From an uncultured Eubacteriales bacterium (GTDB taxonomy: Bacteria; Bacillota; Clostridia; Christensenellales; CAG-138): DNA of 64,000 nucleotides. The stretch lies in the NCBI GenBank assembly GCA_900544555.1, contig UQWD01000006.1, positions 1-64,000 on the forward strand. Direction: 5' to 3'. The notes under the pieces were generated by a model, which worked only from the letters and a program-made list of their open reading frames with translations, was not told the DNA's origin and ran no database searches. Made by a program: the position numbers and the translations under genes. Within the stretch, counting starts at the first letter, position 1. Each line of letters opens with the position of its first letter. Positions 34,801 through 42,986 of this stretch are shown here, one piece after another.

Positions 34801-35409
34801 CGCGAACTGGGCGACGTAAACGTGAACGCTATTGAGGATTACCGCGTATTGAAGGAACGGTACGATTCCCTAAATACGCAAATCAGCGATTTACAACGGG
34901 CGGGCGCGGATCTCGAATCGCTGATAGGCGAGCTGACCGTCACTATGGAACAGCGATTCAAAGAGCAGTTTAAGCGTATACAAGCAAATTTTTCAACGGT
35001 GTTTAAAGAGCTTTTTGGGGGGGGTCACGCGGAGCTGATATTATCCGACGAAGGGGATATACTCAACTGTGACATCGACATCGTCGCGCAGCCGCCCGGG
35101 AAAAAGCTGCAGCTTCTATCGCTGCTGTCCGGCGGGGAGAGGGCGCTGACGGCAATCGCGCTTTTGTTCGCGATACTCAGGCTTAAGCCGGCGGCGTTTT
35201 GCATACTTGACGAGATTGAATCCTCGCTCGACGAGGTGAACGTAGCAAATTTTGCGGGGTATTTAAGGGATTACGCGGACGATACGCAGTTTATACTGAT
35301 TACGCACCGCAAGGGGAGCATGGAGGTATGCAACGCCCTGTACGGCGTTGCGATGGAGGAGAAGGGCGTATCAAAAATCGTATCAGCACGGTTTCAGGAA
35401 GCGTCTTAA
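31831..35409 (+). CDS. smc: Chromosome segregation protein SMC
   Basis: About 1192 aa. Walker A IIGPNGSGKSN at about 35-44, two long coiled coils, the hinge at about residues 500-680 (GPALQNIVTPTEEDAKRVI to GDIINPGGSMTGGS), signature LSGGERALTAIAL and Walker B FCILDEIESSLDE at the C-terminus. The usual Walker B neighbourhood is DEVDAALDE; the ESS variant keeps the catalytic glutamate. Start taken at ATG 31831; AAAGGAG is somewhat far (14 bp), and an ATG at 31783 without ribosome site would add 16 residues. Condenses and organises the chromosome with ScpA/ScpB. Confidence 0.95.
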   Translation: METCGLRLTKLEINGFKSFARKTQIDFERGITAIIGPNGSGKSNIADAVRWVLGEQSARALRGAKMEDVIFNGTEQRRPQAFCEVTLTFDNASGRLPVNYSEVCVTRRVYRSGESEYLINRVQCRLRDIQEMFRDTGIGKEGYSIIGQGKVEEILSNKSNDRRNAFEEAAGIMKYRTRKEEAERKLENTNKNLIRLADILAEMETQIGPLEAKSAAAKEFLRLREELKELELSIFLGQYEKVTARIRGAEAAAAQIQEECRALSAAQTSVSSELAADEERERMLSGAVSALQNRLLEMTGIVENSAGEVKVLEERICGIDRDVQRLERLAAEESERARILGEKGGGAQSAYEAATRRIADLEERLNAAQGMTAGLEGGIAEKERELESHKLNMIEAMNRLSDARSKMSRYDAIRDSLKSRLADIQAQEKSTLEEKEGLLKEFSESREKFLDLSRAHERAKASQNEASARLNETLRIKTEAESEIRALDVESRGMASRLKVLEEMKRAHEGYYASVKNILRDCERDLDLKRSIEGVLAELIRVPGEFETAVEMSLGPALQNIVTPTEEDAKRVINRLRERQYGRATLLPVSSMRPRTLTDAERGLLHASGCIGVASDLVSYEPRYQGVIENLLGRTVIVRDLDAGIALGRSARGSFRIATLQGDIINPGGSMTGGSAPKRDFSILGREREISELARRVNEARARYKEAQAREEQLKQELGAQKALLEAYAEETHQAEIRLTKQREQMDIVEKYVSRSSDQLDKLAVERGQIQDNLDDIGAQLEAARSVQDNLEKGNVSTQDDVKRAQGELDELRNRLTGMQQSAADIRVELMASLKERDSAKTERRRLADEITLIEHGVAENEKEKSRLADSRAEARGALDALQESVRSARAGVDAAVEELRALEEDRDQLLGVIGERRVDKERLAQELSELSERGHRQELALNRAQMELKVMQDKIWADYELTYDNIPRTEREISIAAAHLRVDELKLSMRELGDVNVNAIEDYRVLKERYDSLNTQISDLQRAGADLESLIGELTVTMEQRFKEQFKRIQANFSTVFKELFGGGHAELILSDEGDILNCDIDIVAQPPGKKLQLLSLLSGGERALTAIALLFAILRLKPAAFCILDEIESSLDEVNVANFAGYLRDYADDTQFILITHRKGSMEVCNALYGVAMEEKGVSKIVSARFQEAS

Positions 35410-35427
35410 CGGAGGGATGTACATAAT

Positions 35428-36339
35428 ATGGAAGAAAAAAAGGGTTGGTTTCAAAAGCTCAAGCAAGGCTTGAGCAAAACCCGGGACAGTGTGTTCAGCG
35501 GTGTATTTGCCGGCAATAACCGCGTTACGGAGGATTTTTACGAGGAGCTTGAGGAAGCGATGATTATGGCGGACATGGGTATGGATACCACGCAGTCGCT
35601 GCTCGTTACCCTGCGCGCGCGCATAAAAGAGATGGGCATACGCGATACGGAAGGGGCGCGTTGTGAACTCAAGCGTATTCTTGCGGACGCGATGCGGCCC
35701 GAGGAGCCCTTTATCAGCGATGGAGAAAAGGCCGTACTGCTTATGGTGGGCGTCAACGGGGTTGGAAAGACTACGTCTGCCGGAAAGCTTGCGCACTATT
35801 ATAGCGCGCGCGGAAGCATGCCGATGCTGGCTGCGGCGGATACTTTCCGCGCGGCCGCCGCCGAGCAGCTAACGGTTTGGGCTCAGCGCGCGGGAGCGCC
35901 AATCGTTAAACACGGCGAGGGAGCTGATCCGGCGGCGGTTGTGTTTGATTCCGCGGCGTCCTATAAGGCGAAGGGGCGGGATATACTCATATGCGACACT
36001 GCGGGACGCCTTCATAATAAAAAGAACCTGATGGATGAGCTGGCGAAGATACGGCGAGTTATTGCGCGGGAGCTTTTAGGGGTGCGCTGCGAGGCGCTGC
36101 TGGTTCTGGACGCTACTACCGGTCAGAACGCCATCGCCCAGGCCAAAGTATTCAGCGAATCGACCGGCCTGACGGGCATCGTGCTCACCAAACTCGACGG
36201 AACGGCAAAAGGCGGCGTCGTTGTGGCGGTGAAGGGCGAGCTGGGCCTTCCCGTTCGATTTGTGGGCGTTGGTGAAGGTATTGACGATTTACAGGCGTTT
36301 GATCCAGACGCGTTTGCCGAAGCGCTGATATACGGATGA
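35428..36339 (+). CDS. ftsY: Signal recognition particle receptor FtsY
   Basis: 303-aa GTPase that docks SRP-ribosome complexes at the membrane. The short N-terminal A region (FQKLKQGLSKTRD) is typical for Gram-positives. GTPase motifs: GVNGVGKTTSAGKLA, DTFRAAAAEQL, DTAGRLHNKKNLMDEL, TKLDGTAKGG. Complete. GGAGGG precedes the ATG, 18 bp after smc. Confidence 0.96.
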   Translation: MEEKKGWFQKLKQGLSKTRDSVFSGVFAGNNRVTEDFYEELEEAMIMADMGMDTTQSLLVTLRARIKEMGIRDTEGARCELKRILADAMRPEEPFISDGEKAVLLMVGVNGVGKTTSAGKLAHYYSARGSMPMLAAADTFRAAAAEQLTVWAQRAGAPIVKHGEGADPAAVVFDSAASYKAKGRDILICDTAGRLHNKKNLMDELAKIRRVIARELLGVRCEALLVLDATTGQNAIAQAKVFSESTGLTGIVLTKLDGTAKGGVVVAVKGELGLPVRFVGVGEGIDDLQAFDPDAFAEALIYG

Positions 36340-36405
36340 GTTCAGCGGCTGCATAAAGCCGGGTACCGGCTGTTCATCGGCAGATTGCAGTGCATTTGGT
36401 ATGTT

Positions 36406-36444
36406 TTAATATAAGCCGCGCCTATGGGCCGCGGCTTATATTAA
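36406..36444 (+). terminator. Long hairpin after ftsY, probable terminator
   Basis: A perfect 15-bp inverted repeat (36406-36420 with 36430-36444, loop CCTATGGGC). There is no T-run, yet its place between ftsY and the ylxM promoter suggests transcription end or mRNA 3' protection. Confidence 0.55.
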
Positions 36445-36494
36445 CGCTTTGATACAGCAAATGTTTGTTAATGAATTAAAAACAAAGAAAAAGC

Positions 36495-36522
36495 TTGACT
36501 ATTTTACCCGTTACGATATAAT
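36495..36522 (+). promoter_or_regulatory. Promoter of the ylxM-ffh operon
   Basis: TTGACT (36495-36500), 16-bp spacer, TATAAT (36517-36522), about 50 bp before the ylxM start. Confidence 0.8.
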
Positions 36523-36575
36523 TGTTCAAGTGTAAAGGTCTATGGCTTTACAGCAATAGCAATCGGCAGGTTTAT

Positions 36576-36932
36576 ATGGATGATCATGTTGAACTGAGCT
36601 GTCTGCTCGACTATTATGGGGATTTTTTGACCCAAAGGCAAAGGAAACTCCTTGAACTGGCCGTAAATGAAGACTATTCTCTTTCGGAAATAGCGGAAAG
36701 AGAGGGGATTTCAAGGCAGGGCGCGCGGGACGCGGTAAGGCGCGGCGCTCAGACGCTCAGAGAGATGGAGGTGCGTTTAAGGATAGCTGGGCGGACGGTA
36801 AAAACGCGAGAACTTCTCAATCAAATGGCTTTATTGATTCGGGAACGCGGCTCCGGCGGGGAGATGGAGCGGCTGCTGATGCGGCAGCTTGAGGAGATCA
36901 GAGATATTTGGGAGGGTGATTATGGCGTTTGA
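36576..36932 (+). CDS. ylxM: YlxM/p13-like SRP-associated DNA-binding protein
   Basis: 118-aa helix-turn-helix protein that stimulates SRP GTPase in other Firmicutes. LLDYYGDFLTQRQRKLLEL, NEDYSLSEIAEREGISRQG and ARDAVRRGAQTL form the sigma-70 region 4-like HTH. The ATG at 36576 agrees with the family N-terminus; an earlier frame start overlaps the promoter. It overlaps ffh by 11 bp. Confidence 0.92.
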   Translation: MDDHVELSCLLDYYGDFLTQRQRKLLELAVNEDYSLSEIAEREGISRQGARDAVRRGAQTLREMEVRLRIAGRTVKTRELLNQMALLIRERGSGGEMERLLMRQLEEIRDIWEGDYGV

Positions 36933-38271
36933 CAGCCTTTCGACCAAGCTTCAGAATATATTCAAAAAGCTGTCCGGGCGCGGAAAGCTCGGTGAAAAGG
37001 ACGTAAAGGAAGCTATGCGGGAGGTTAAGCTCGCCCTGCTTGAGGCGGACGTGAGCTTTACCGTAGTTAAAAGCTTCATTAAAACCGTAACCGATAGGGC
37101 CGTTGGTTCCGAGGTGCTTGAAAGCCTGACGCCGGGCCAGCAGGTCATTAAAATCGTCAATGAAGAGTTGACGGCTTTGATGGGCGGCTCTAATTTCAAG
37201 CTTGAGCTGGGCTCCGAGAAACCGGCGGTTATTCTGATGGCCGGGCTTCAGGGCGCGGGCAAAACCACGATGTCGGGCAAGCTGGGAGGATACCTTAAAA
37301 AGCAGTTCAATAAATCCCCCTTATTGGTCGCTTGCGATATTTACCGCCCGGCCGCGATACAACAGCTGCAAATCGTAGGGGAAAAACTCGCGCTTCCCGT
37401 GTTTGAGCGCGGACAAAGCGATCCGGTGCAGACGGCTGTGCTCGCGGTTGAACACGCGCGCAAAAACATGAACGATATCGTTATTATCGATACGGCCGGA
37501 AGGCTGCATATTGACGATGGCATGATGGAGGAGCTTTCGGCTGTCGGCAAGGCGGTCAATCCCTGTGAGATCTTGCTTGTTGTGGACGCGATGACGGGCC
37601 AGGACGCGGTTAACGCGGCTAAAGCGTTCCATGAAAAAATCGATCTTACCGGGGTAATATTGACTAAGCTGGACGGGGATACGCGCGGCGGAGCGGCGCT
37701 TTCCGTGCGCGCGGTAACCGGTAAGCCCATCAAGTTCTCCGGCACGGGCGAAAAACTGACGGATATCGAGCCATTTTATCCCGACAGAATGGCGTCGCGG
37801 ATCCTCGGCATGGGCGACATGCTTACCCTCATAGAAAAGGCGCAGTCCGCATTTGATGAGAAAAAGGCGCTTGAGCTGGAATCCAAGATACGTAACGACG
37901 ATTTTACGCTTGAAGATTATCTTGAGCAGTTTGAACAGATGAAGAATATGGGCTCCGTACAGGATATTCTCGGGATGATGCCCGGTGTAGACGCATCAAA
38001 ACTTCAGAATGTGGAGATTGACGAGAAGCATACGGCGCGCCAGCAGGCGATCATTCTTTCAATGACGGCGGACGAGAGGCGCAGGCCGGATATTTTAAAC
38101 GCGAGCCGCAAGAGGCGCGTCGCGGCGGGGAGCGGATCCTCGATTCAGGAAGTAAACAGGCTTTTAAATCAGTTTAACGCGGCGAAAAAGCTGATGAAGC
38201 AGTTTACGGGCTCGCCGGGCGGCAGGAAAAAGATGAAAAAAGGAAAGAGTCGCTTTCCGTTTGGGTTTTGA
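36922..38271 (+). CDS. ffh: Signal recognition particle protein Ffh
   Basis: 449-aa SRP54 GTPase that binds signal sequences and 4.5S/6S RNA. MAFDSLSTKLQNIFKKLSG is the N-domain opening; G motifs are GLQGAGKTTMSGKL, DIYRPAAIQQL, DTAGRLHIDDGMMEEL and TKLDGDTRGG. The Met-rich M domain contains QMKNMG, GMMPG and the RNA-binding GSGSSIQEVNRLLNQF. Start ATG at 36922 with GGAGGGTG upstream. Confidence 0.97.
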   Translation: MAFDSLSTKLQNIFKKLSGRGKLGEKDVKEAMREVKLALLEADVSFTVVKSFIKTVTDRAVGSEVLESLTPGQQVIKIVNEELTALMGGSNFKLELGSEKPAVILMAGLQGAGKTTMSGKLGGYLKKQFNKSPLLVACDIYRPAAIQQLQIVGEKLALPVFERGQSDPVQTAVLAVEHARKNMNDIVIIDTAGRLHIDDGMMEELSAVGKAVNPCEILLVVDAMTGQDAVNAAKAFHEKIDLTGVILTKLDGDTRGGAALSVRAVTGKPIKFSGTGEKLTDIEPFYPDRMASRILGMGDMLTLIEKAQSAFDEKKALELESKIRNDDFTLEDYLEQFEQMKNMGSVQDILGMMPGVDASKLQNVEIDEKHTARQQAIILSMTADERRRPDILNASRKRRVAAGSGSSIQEVNRLLNQFNAAKKLMKQFTGSPGGRKKMKKGKSRFPFGF

Positions 38272-38410
38272 AGATAACGGGGCAGTTAAACGCATGCGTG
38301 GTATGTTCACAGCTTCCGGCGTTTTAGCAGGCAGAGGCGCATGTAAGGTTTAAGCTCGTTCCGTTTTCGATAGATGGACTAACAAGGTTAATTCAGGAGG
38401 AGAGAAGAAC

Positions 38411-38653
38411 ATGTTAAAGATCAGACTTCGCAGGATGGGCGCTAAGAAAACACCTTTTTACCGTATCGTGGTTGCGGATTCGCGTTCCCCGCGCGATGGG
38501 GCGTTTGTTGAGGAGATTGGGTATTATAACCCGCTTACCGAGCCTGCGGAACTCAAGGTGAACAATGAAAAAGCCGCCGATTGGATGAAGAAGGGCGCAC
38601 AGCCTACGGATACCGTGCGCGCACTGCTCAAAAAAAGCGGCGCTATCGAGTAA
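38411..38653 (+). CDS. rpsP: 30S ribosomal protein S16
   Basis: 80 aa: MLKIRLRRMGAKKTPFYRIV, then ADSRSPRDGAFVEEIGYYNP are invariant S16 blocks. GGAGGAG precedes the ATG. Part of the ffh-rpsP-khpA-rimM-trmD unit. Confidence 0.98.
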   Translation: MLKIRLRRMGAKKTPFYRIVVADSRSPRDGAFVEEIGYYNPLTEPAELKVNNEKAADWMKKGAQPTDTVRALLKKSGAIE

Positions 38654-38671
38654 TTAGAAGGAAGGATAACG

Positions 38672-38899
38672 ATGGAGGAGCTCGTAAAGTATATCGCCCA
38701 GCATTTGGTTGATAAGCCGGACGAGGTAAAGACCGTTACTAAAGAAGAAGAAGGCGCGGTTATCATCGAGTTGAGCGTCGCGCCGGAGGACATGGGCAAG
38801 GTTATCGGGAGGCAGGGGCGTATTGCCAAAGCCATCCGTACGGTAGTCAAAGCGGCGTCCATCAAACAAAACAAGAAATACATGGTTGAAATCGTATAA
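38672..38899 (+). CDS. khpA: KH-domain RNA-binding protein KhpA (YlqC)
   Basis: 75 aa. A single type II KH domain with the GxxG loop in GKVIGRQGRIAKAIRTVVKA. It pairs with KhpB/Jag in other Firmicutes to bind many RNAs and control cell size. 18 bp after rpsP, AAGGAAGG precedes the ATG. Confidence 0.95.
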   Translation: MEELVKYIAQHLVDKPDEVKTVTKEEEGAVIIELSVAPEDMGKVIGRQGRIAKAIRTVVKAASIKQNKKYMVEIV

Positions 38900-38900
38900 T

Positions 38901-39416
38901 ATGGAGTACCTTCGTATAGGCCAAATTTTAAAGCCTCACGGCGTGCGGGGCGCGCTGAAGATCAAACCGCTGACGGATAACACAGGCCGGTTTCATGATC
39001 TTAGCGAGGTATATATTGAGCGCGAAGGCGGGTACGAGCCGTTTAGCGTTGAGGGCGTGGGCGTAAAACCGGATACGGTTTATCTTGAGCTTCGCGGCGT
39101 TGACGGAAAGGAAGGCGCCGAGGCGCTTCGCGGCCTGTACGTTTGCGTGGATAGGGCGCATGCTGTCGAGCTGCCGGAAGGAAGATATTTTGTGGCGGAT
39201 TTAATCGGCTGCGAGGTAATGGATACCGGCGGAACTGGGCACGGAATATTGACGGAAGTGCTTGAAACGGGCGCTAACGACGTATACGTTATATGCGGCG
39301 AACGCAAGCTGCTCATACCCGCGCTCAAAAAGCTTCTAAGCCGTGTGGATATCGCGAATAAGCTGATTGTGCTTGATGCGGGCGTGTTAGGGGAGGTCGG
39401 CTTATTTGAGGATTGA
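38901..39416 (+). CDS. rimM: Ribosome maturation factor RimM
   Basis: 171 aa. RIGQILKPHGVRGALKIKPL with PLTDN is the N-terminal barrel, and LPEGRYFVADLIGCEV the PRC-barrel. It assists 30S head assembly around S19. The ATG at 38901 lies 1 bp after the khpA stop; the ribosome site is weak, so coupling to khpA is likely. The last codons overlap trmD. Confidence 0.95.
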   Translation: MEYLRIGQILKPHGVRGALKIKPLTDNTGRFHDLSEVYIEREGGYEPFSVEGVGVKPDTVYLELRGVDGKEGAEALRGLYVCVDRAHAVELPEGRYFVADLIGCEVMDTGGTGHGILTEVLETGANDVYVICGERKLLIPALKKLLSRVDIANKLIVLDAGVLGEVGLFED

Positions 39417-40134
39417 CGTGCTGACGCTTTTTCCAGAGATGTTTACGGGCGTGCTTTCCTCGAGCATGCTGCGCATAGCCGCCCAAAAAGGGCTTATGGA
39501 CTTCAAAGTACACAATATACGCGATTATTCCGCGAGCAAGCATAAGAACACGGACGACTATCCCTTTGGCGGCGGAGCCGGTATGGTGATGATGGTACAG
39601 CCCATCGCCGATTGCTTAAGCGCGGTTGTTTCACAAAGGCATGCGCGAAAAATATGCCTTTCACCCAGAGGCAAGCCGCTCACTCAAAGCCTTGCCAAGG
39701 AGCTTGCCCGGGAGACGGATCTAGTGCTTTTATGCGGGCATTACGAGGGTATTGACGAACGAGCGTTATGTTTGATGGACGATGAGGTTTCCATTGGGGA
39801 TTACGTACTCACGGGCGGGGAACTGCCGGCCATGGTTTTGATAGACTGCTTGAGCAGATTTGTTCCGGGCGTCCTTGGAAGCGATGAGTCGGCGCGGGAA
39901 GAATCCTTCAGCGCCGGGCTTCTGGAATACCCCCAGTATACGCGACCGGCCGATTTTTGCGGGGCAAAGGTGCCGGAGGTACTTTTAAGCGGAAACCACG
40001 CGGCCATTAATCGTTGGCGAAGGGAGCAGGCTCTTTTGAAAACCAAGGCCGTACGCCCCGACCTATTACTTAAAGCAGAGCTTTCCGTACAAGACAAGCG
40101 GTTTTTGGCGAATATGGAACTGGGATGCGAATAA
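39406..40134 (+). CDS. trmD: tRNA (guanine-N1)-methyltransferase TrmD
   Basis: 242-aa SPOUT methyltransferase that makes m1G37. MRIDVLTLFPEMFTGVLSSS opens the protein; FGGGAGMVM, LLCGHYEGIDERAL, SIGDYVLTGGELPAM and LEYPQYTRP are the knot and active-site blocks. Start is TTG at 39406 inside the rimM end, with GGGGAGG about 9 bp upstream. Confidence 0.96.
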   Translation: MRIDVLTLFPEMFTGVLSSSMLRIAAQKGLMDFKVHNIRDYSASKHKNTDDYPFGGGAGMVMMVQPIADCLSAVVSQRHARKICLSPRGKPLTQSLAKELARETDLVLLCGHYEGIDERALCLMDDEVSIGDYVLTGGELPAMVLIDCLSRFVPGVLGSDESAREESFSAGLLEYPQYTRPADFCGAKVPEVLLSGNHAAINRWRREQALLKTKAVRPDLLLKAELSVQDKRFLANMELGCE

Positions 40135-40151
40135 GGGCGCGGCATTGCGCC

Positions 40152-40180
40152 TTGAATTGAAAAAAATCATATGCTATAAT
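40152..40180 (+). promoter_or_regulatory. Promoter of rplS with short leader
   Basis: TTGAAT (40152-40157), 17-bp spacer, TATAAT (40175-40180). The transcript would have a leader of about 65 nt before rplS, where an L19-type autoregulatory leader can occur; its fold was not verified. Confidence 0.7.
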
Positions 40181-40251
40181 GGCGTTTGTGACAACGGGCG
40201 GTCCTCTGTTCGGTGCGCGGGCATGAACGTCTATGGCGGAAGGAGTTTAAA

Positions 40252-40605
40252 ATGTCGGATATTATCAGGGAACTTGAGAAAGAACAGCTTCGTACGGATC
40301 TCCCTAAGCTGGAGATAGGCGATACCGTTCGCGTTTATGTAAAGGTTATTGAAGGTTCGCGTGAGAGGCTTCAGAATTTTGAGGGTATCGTTATCAAAAT
40401 GCAGGGCGGCGGAGTACGTAAGACGTTTACGGTACGCAGGCTGTCCTATGGCGTTGGCGTAGAGAGGACTTTTCCTTACCACAGCCCGCGCATCGGCCGT
40501 ATTGAGGTTGTGCGTCACGGGCGCGTGCGCAGGGCAAAGCTCTATTATCTGCGCGATCGCGTAGGTAAGGCCGCAAAGGTAACCGAGCGGATAGTTGAGA
40601 AATAA
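40252..40605 (+). CDS. rplS: 50S ribosomal protein L19
   Basis: 117 aa. IGDTVRVYVKVIEGSRERLQ, FEGIVIKMQGGGVRKTFTVR and FPYHSPRIGRIEVVR are conserved L19 blocks. ATG 40252 has GGAAGGAG upstream; an earlier frame opening is inside the leader. Confidence 0.97.
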   Translation: MSDIIRELEKEQLRTDLPKLEIGDTVRVYVKVIEGSRERLQNFEGIVIKMQGGGVRKTFTVRRLSYGVGVERTFPYHSPRIGRIEVVRHGRVRRAKLYYLRDRVGKAAKVTERIVEK

Positions 40606-40616
40606 AAAATGAGTTT

Positions 40617-40652
40617 ACACCCCCCATACGCTATCGCGAGCTTGGGGGGTGT
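40617..40652 (+). other. GC-rich hairpin between rplS and rbgA
   Basis: ACACCCCCCA (40617-40626) pairs exactly with TGGGGGGTGT (40643-40652) around a 16-base loop. It begins 12 bases after the rplS stop and ends 8 bases before the rbgA ribosome site (GGAGAG). No T-run follows, so it is more likely an attenuator, processing or stability element than a terminator. Confidence 0.6.
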
Positions 40653-40668
40653 TGTTCATGGAGAGTTT

Positions 40669-41541
40669 ATGCTGATTCAATGGTATCCGGGGCATATGGC
40701 CAAAGCCCGGCGCATGCTGCTGGAGAATTTAAAGTTGATTGACGTGGTTATTGAGGTGGTGGACGCGCGCGCGCCTTTGGCCACGAGAAACCCGGATTTT
40801 GACGAGCTTTTTCGCCTAAAGGAACGAGTTATTATACTCAATAAGAGCGATCTGGCCGAACCGGAGAGGACAAAGCTATGGATAAAGCGCTATGAACGCG
40901 AAAGGGCGCGGGCCATCGCGTTTGTAGCTACAAGCCAGTCACAGCGTAAGGCTGCGCTTGCCTTGATTGAGTCTGCAGCCGGCGAACAGGTGAAAAGGAT
41001 GAAGCTGAGGGGTATTTCCAAAACTGTGCGGGTGATGGTGGCAGGGATACCGAATGTTGGCAAATCCACGTTTATAAACCGCATTGCCGGCGGCGTGCGC
41101 GCTCAGGCGGGCGACAAGCCTGGCGTTACGAAGGGCAAGCAATGGGTAAAGATTACCCCGTATCTGGAACTGATGGATACGCCGGGGCTGCTGTGGCCAA
41201 AGCTGGAGGACGAAATACTTGCGCGGCGGCTTGCTTATATCGGTTCCATAAAGGATGACATTATGGACGTGGAGCAGCTCGCCGCATCTCTGCTCAGCGA
41301 CCTTATCGCGATGGTTCCCGGGGCGGTGGCGGCCCGGTATAAAAGGGCGCTGCCCGACGTGCCCAAGGATGAGCTGCTTAACGCGGTATGCCTTAGCCGC
41401 GGCTTTGTGCTCAGCGGCGGCGCGCCCGACACGGAACGGGCGGCGCGCATCGTGCTGGACGAATACCGCGCGGGGAAAATCGCGCGCGTCACTTTTGATA
41501 ACCCCTTCGGGGAGGAAGGGACTATGGATGAACGGCAATGA
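40669..41541 (+). CDS. rbgA: Ribosome biogenesis GTPase RbgA (YlqF)
   Basis: 290-aa circularly permuted GTPase for late 50S assembly. IQWYPGHMAKARRML is the diagnostic N-terminus; G4 ILNKSDL precedes G1 GIPNVGKSTFINRI and G3 DTPGLLWP, confirming the permutation. GDKPGVTKGKQWV is the switch region. ATG 40669 has GGAGAG upstream. The C-terminal region overlaps rnhB by 14 bp. Confidence 0.96.
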   Translation: MLIQWYPGHMAKARRMLLENLKLIDVVIEVVDARAPLATRNPDFDELFRLKERVIILNKSDLAEPERTKLWIKRYERERARAIAFVATSQSQRKAALALIESAAGEQVKRMKLRGISKTVRVMVAGIPNVGKSTFINRIAGGVRAQAGDKPGVTKGKQWVKITPYLELMDTPGLLWPKLEDEILARRLAYIGSIKDDIMDVEQLAASLLSDLIAMVPGAVAARYKRALPDVPKDELLNAVCLSRGFVLSGGAPDTERAARIVLDEYRAGKIARVTFDNPFGEEGTMDERQ

Positions 41542-42160
41542 ACGCGCGCGCTTAAAGCGGATTACGGAATATGAAACGCCGCTGTGGGAGAGCGGCGCGT
41601 TGGTTGGCGGCATGGACGAGGTTGGGCGCGGCCCTTTGGCCGGGCCTGTGGTGGCGGCATGCGTTATACTGCCGCGCGAGCCGTTAATTGAATCGGTTAC
41701 GGACTCCAAGAAATTATCTGAGAAAAGGCGCGAGGCGCTTTACCCGCTTATCATAGAGGCCGCGAATTGCGTCGGCTTTGGCGTTGTCGAGCATGATGTT
41801 ATAGATAGGATTAACATTCTTAACGCCACCAAACGCGCATTTAGCATGGCGTTTGAGGCAATGGAGATAAAACCTGCCCATCTTTTGGTAGACGCTATAA
41901 GAGGGTTGGACGTGGAGGCCAAGCAAACGGCCATTATACACGGGGATATGGTCAGCTACTTGATAGGCGCTGCTTCTATCGTGGCAAAAGTTAAGCGCGA
42001 CGCGATGATGCGCGAGCTGGATGCCGAGTACCCCCAATACGGCTTCGCATCCAATAAGGGCTACGGTACGGCGGCGCATATCGCCGCGCTCCGCGAGTAC
42101 GGCCCATGCCCTGCACACAGAAAGAGCTTTATTACCAAGATCCTCGGTACAGCCACATGA
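41528..42160 (+). CDS. rnhB: Ribonuclease HII
   Basis: 210-aa enzyme removing RNA from RNA-DNA hybrids. Catalytic DEVGRGPLAGPV (Asp-Glu pair), second Asp in LLVDAIRG and the SIVAKVKRD, YGFASNKGYGT blocks are intact. ATG 41528 overlaps the rbgA end; a longer open frame upstream is the shadow of rbgA. Ends in an ATGA overlap with yraN. Confidence 0.96.
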   Translation: MNGNERARLKRITEYETPLWESGALVGGMDEVGRGPLAGPVVAACVILPREPLIESVTDSKKLSEKRREALYPLIIEAANCVGFGVVEHDVIDRINILNATKRAFSMAFEAMEIKPAHLLVDAIRGLDVEAKQTAIIHGDMVSYLIGAASIVAKVKRDAMMRELDAEYPQYGFASNKGYGTAAHIAALREYGPCPAHRKSFITKILGTAT

Positions 42161-42507
42161 ACAGGCGCGAACTGGGGATGTGGGGGGAGGATGCGGCGCT
42201 CCGCTACCTTGAAGGCAAAGGATACAGTCTTTTAACCCGCAACTACAGGGGGGAGAGGTGCGAGATTGATTTAATCATGGAACACAAAGGCGCGCTGATT
42301 TTTGTTGAAGTAAAGACACGCCGATCGGATGCGTTTGGGCTTGGAAGGGAAGCCGTAACGCGTCAAAAGCAATTAAATTTGATAAAGGCGGCGCAATCCT
42401 ATTTAAACGATGGTGGGTTAAACGCTTATCCGGCGAGGTTCGACGTGGTTGAGGTGAACGTTGGGCGAGGCGGTATCCAGCATGTTATCAACGCGTTCAC
42501 AGCCTAG
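42157..42507 (+). CDS. yraN: UPF0102 family protein YraN
   Basis: 116-aa predicted nuclease-fold protein. LGMWGEDAALRYLEGKGYSL, CEIDLIMEHKGALIFVEVK and TRRSDAFG contain the restriction-endonuclease-like D..ExK arrangement. In vivo role unknown. Start ATG overlaps the rnhB stop (ATGA). Last gene of the unit before the surface-glycosylation insertion. Confidence 0.93.
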   Translation: MNRRELGMWGEDAALRYLEGKGYSLLTRNYRGERCEIDLIMEHKGALIFVEVKTRRSDAFGLGREAVTRQKQLNLIKAAQSYLNDGGLNAYPARFDVVEVNVGRGGIQHVINAFTA

Positions 42508-42986
42508 TGAAGCACATTAACTCCGGTTTTTTCAGAACCTCGGCTGTTTACGAAGCTTATCTAAAGTGGTACGCTCTATCTTACAAGTGTTAACTTTAAT
42601 CGTTTGCCTTAAATGGGATGACGCTTTGACATTGTCGCTCCATTCGCCTTGAGAATTTTATATATAAAAAATCATGCTGTTTAACTGTTTGAATCAATAT
42701 ATAAAAAAAGAAATTGTAAAATGAATCCTAGCGATTAAACCATTTTAAGTATAAGATTGTGAAAGTCGTTAAAGGCTGAGTTTACCGTTAGTCTTAAAAA
42801 GAGCTTAAAAAAGGTAGGGGTATGAAAGATGGTTTTCAATATCACACTTAGAAATAGAGAAGAGAAGCGGTAAGAATATGAGAATGTTAATGAATAAACG
42901 GCAAAAATGTTATAAAAGAAATTTTTTGATTAATCGAAAAAGAAAGCCCAGTTCCCGTTTAAAAAAGATAGGATAAGGAGTATATT
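42508..42986. other. 480-bp AT-rich gap
   Basis: Clearly richer in A+T than the flanking operons, with poly-A stretches. No gene could be supported. Together with the broken frame after it, it marks the left edge of the inserted 43-47.6 kb block. Confidence 0.4.

Noticed and set aside
41255..41527. N-terminal extension of rnhB by 91 codons
   Set aside because: It lies wholly in rbgA in another frame; RNase HII homology starts after ATG 41528.
40231..41709. Minus-strand frames opposite rplS and rbgA
   Set aside because: Antisense shadows; the plus-strand products are unambiguous.
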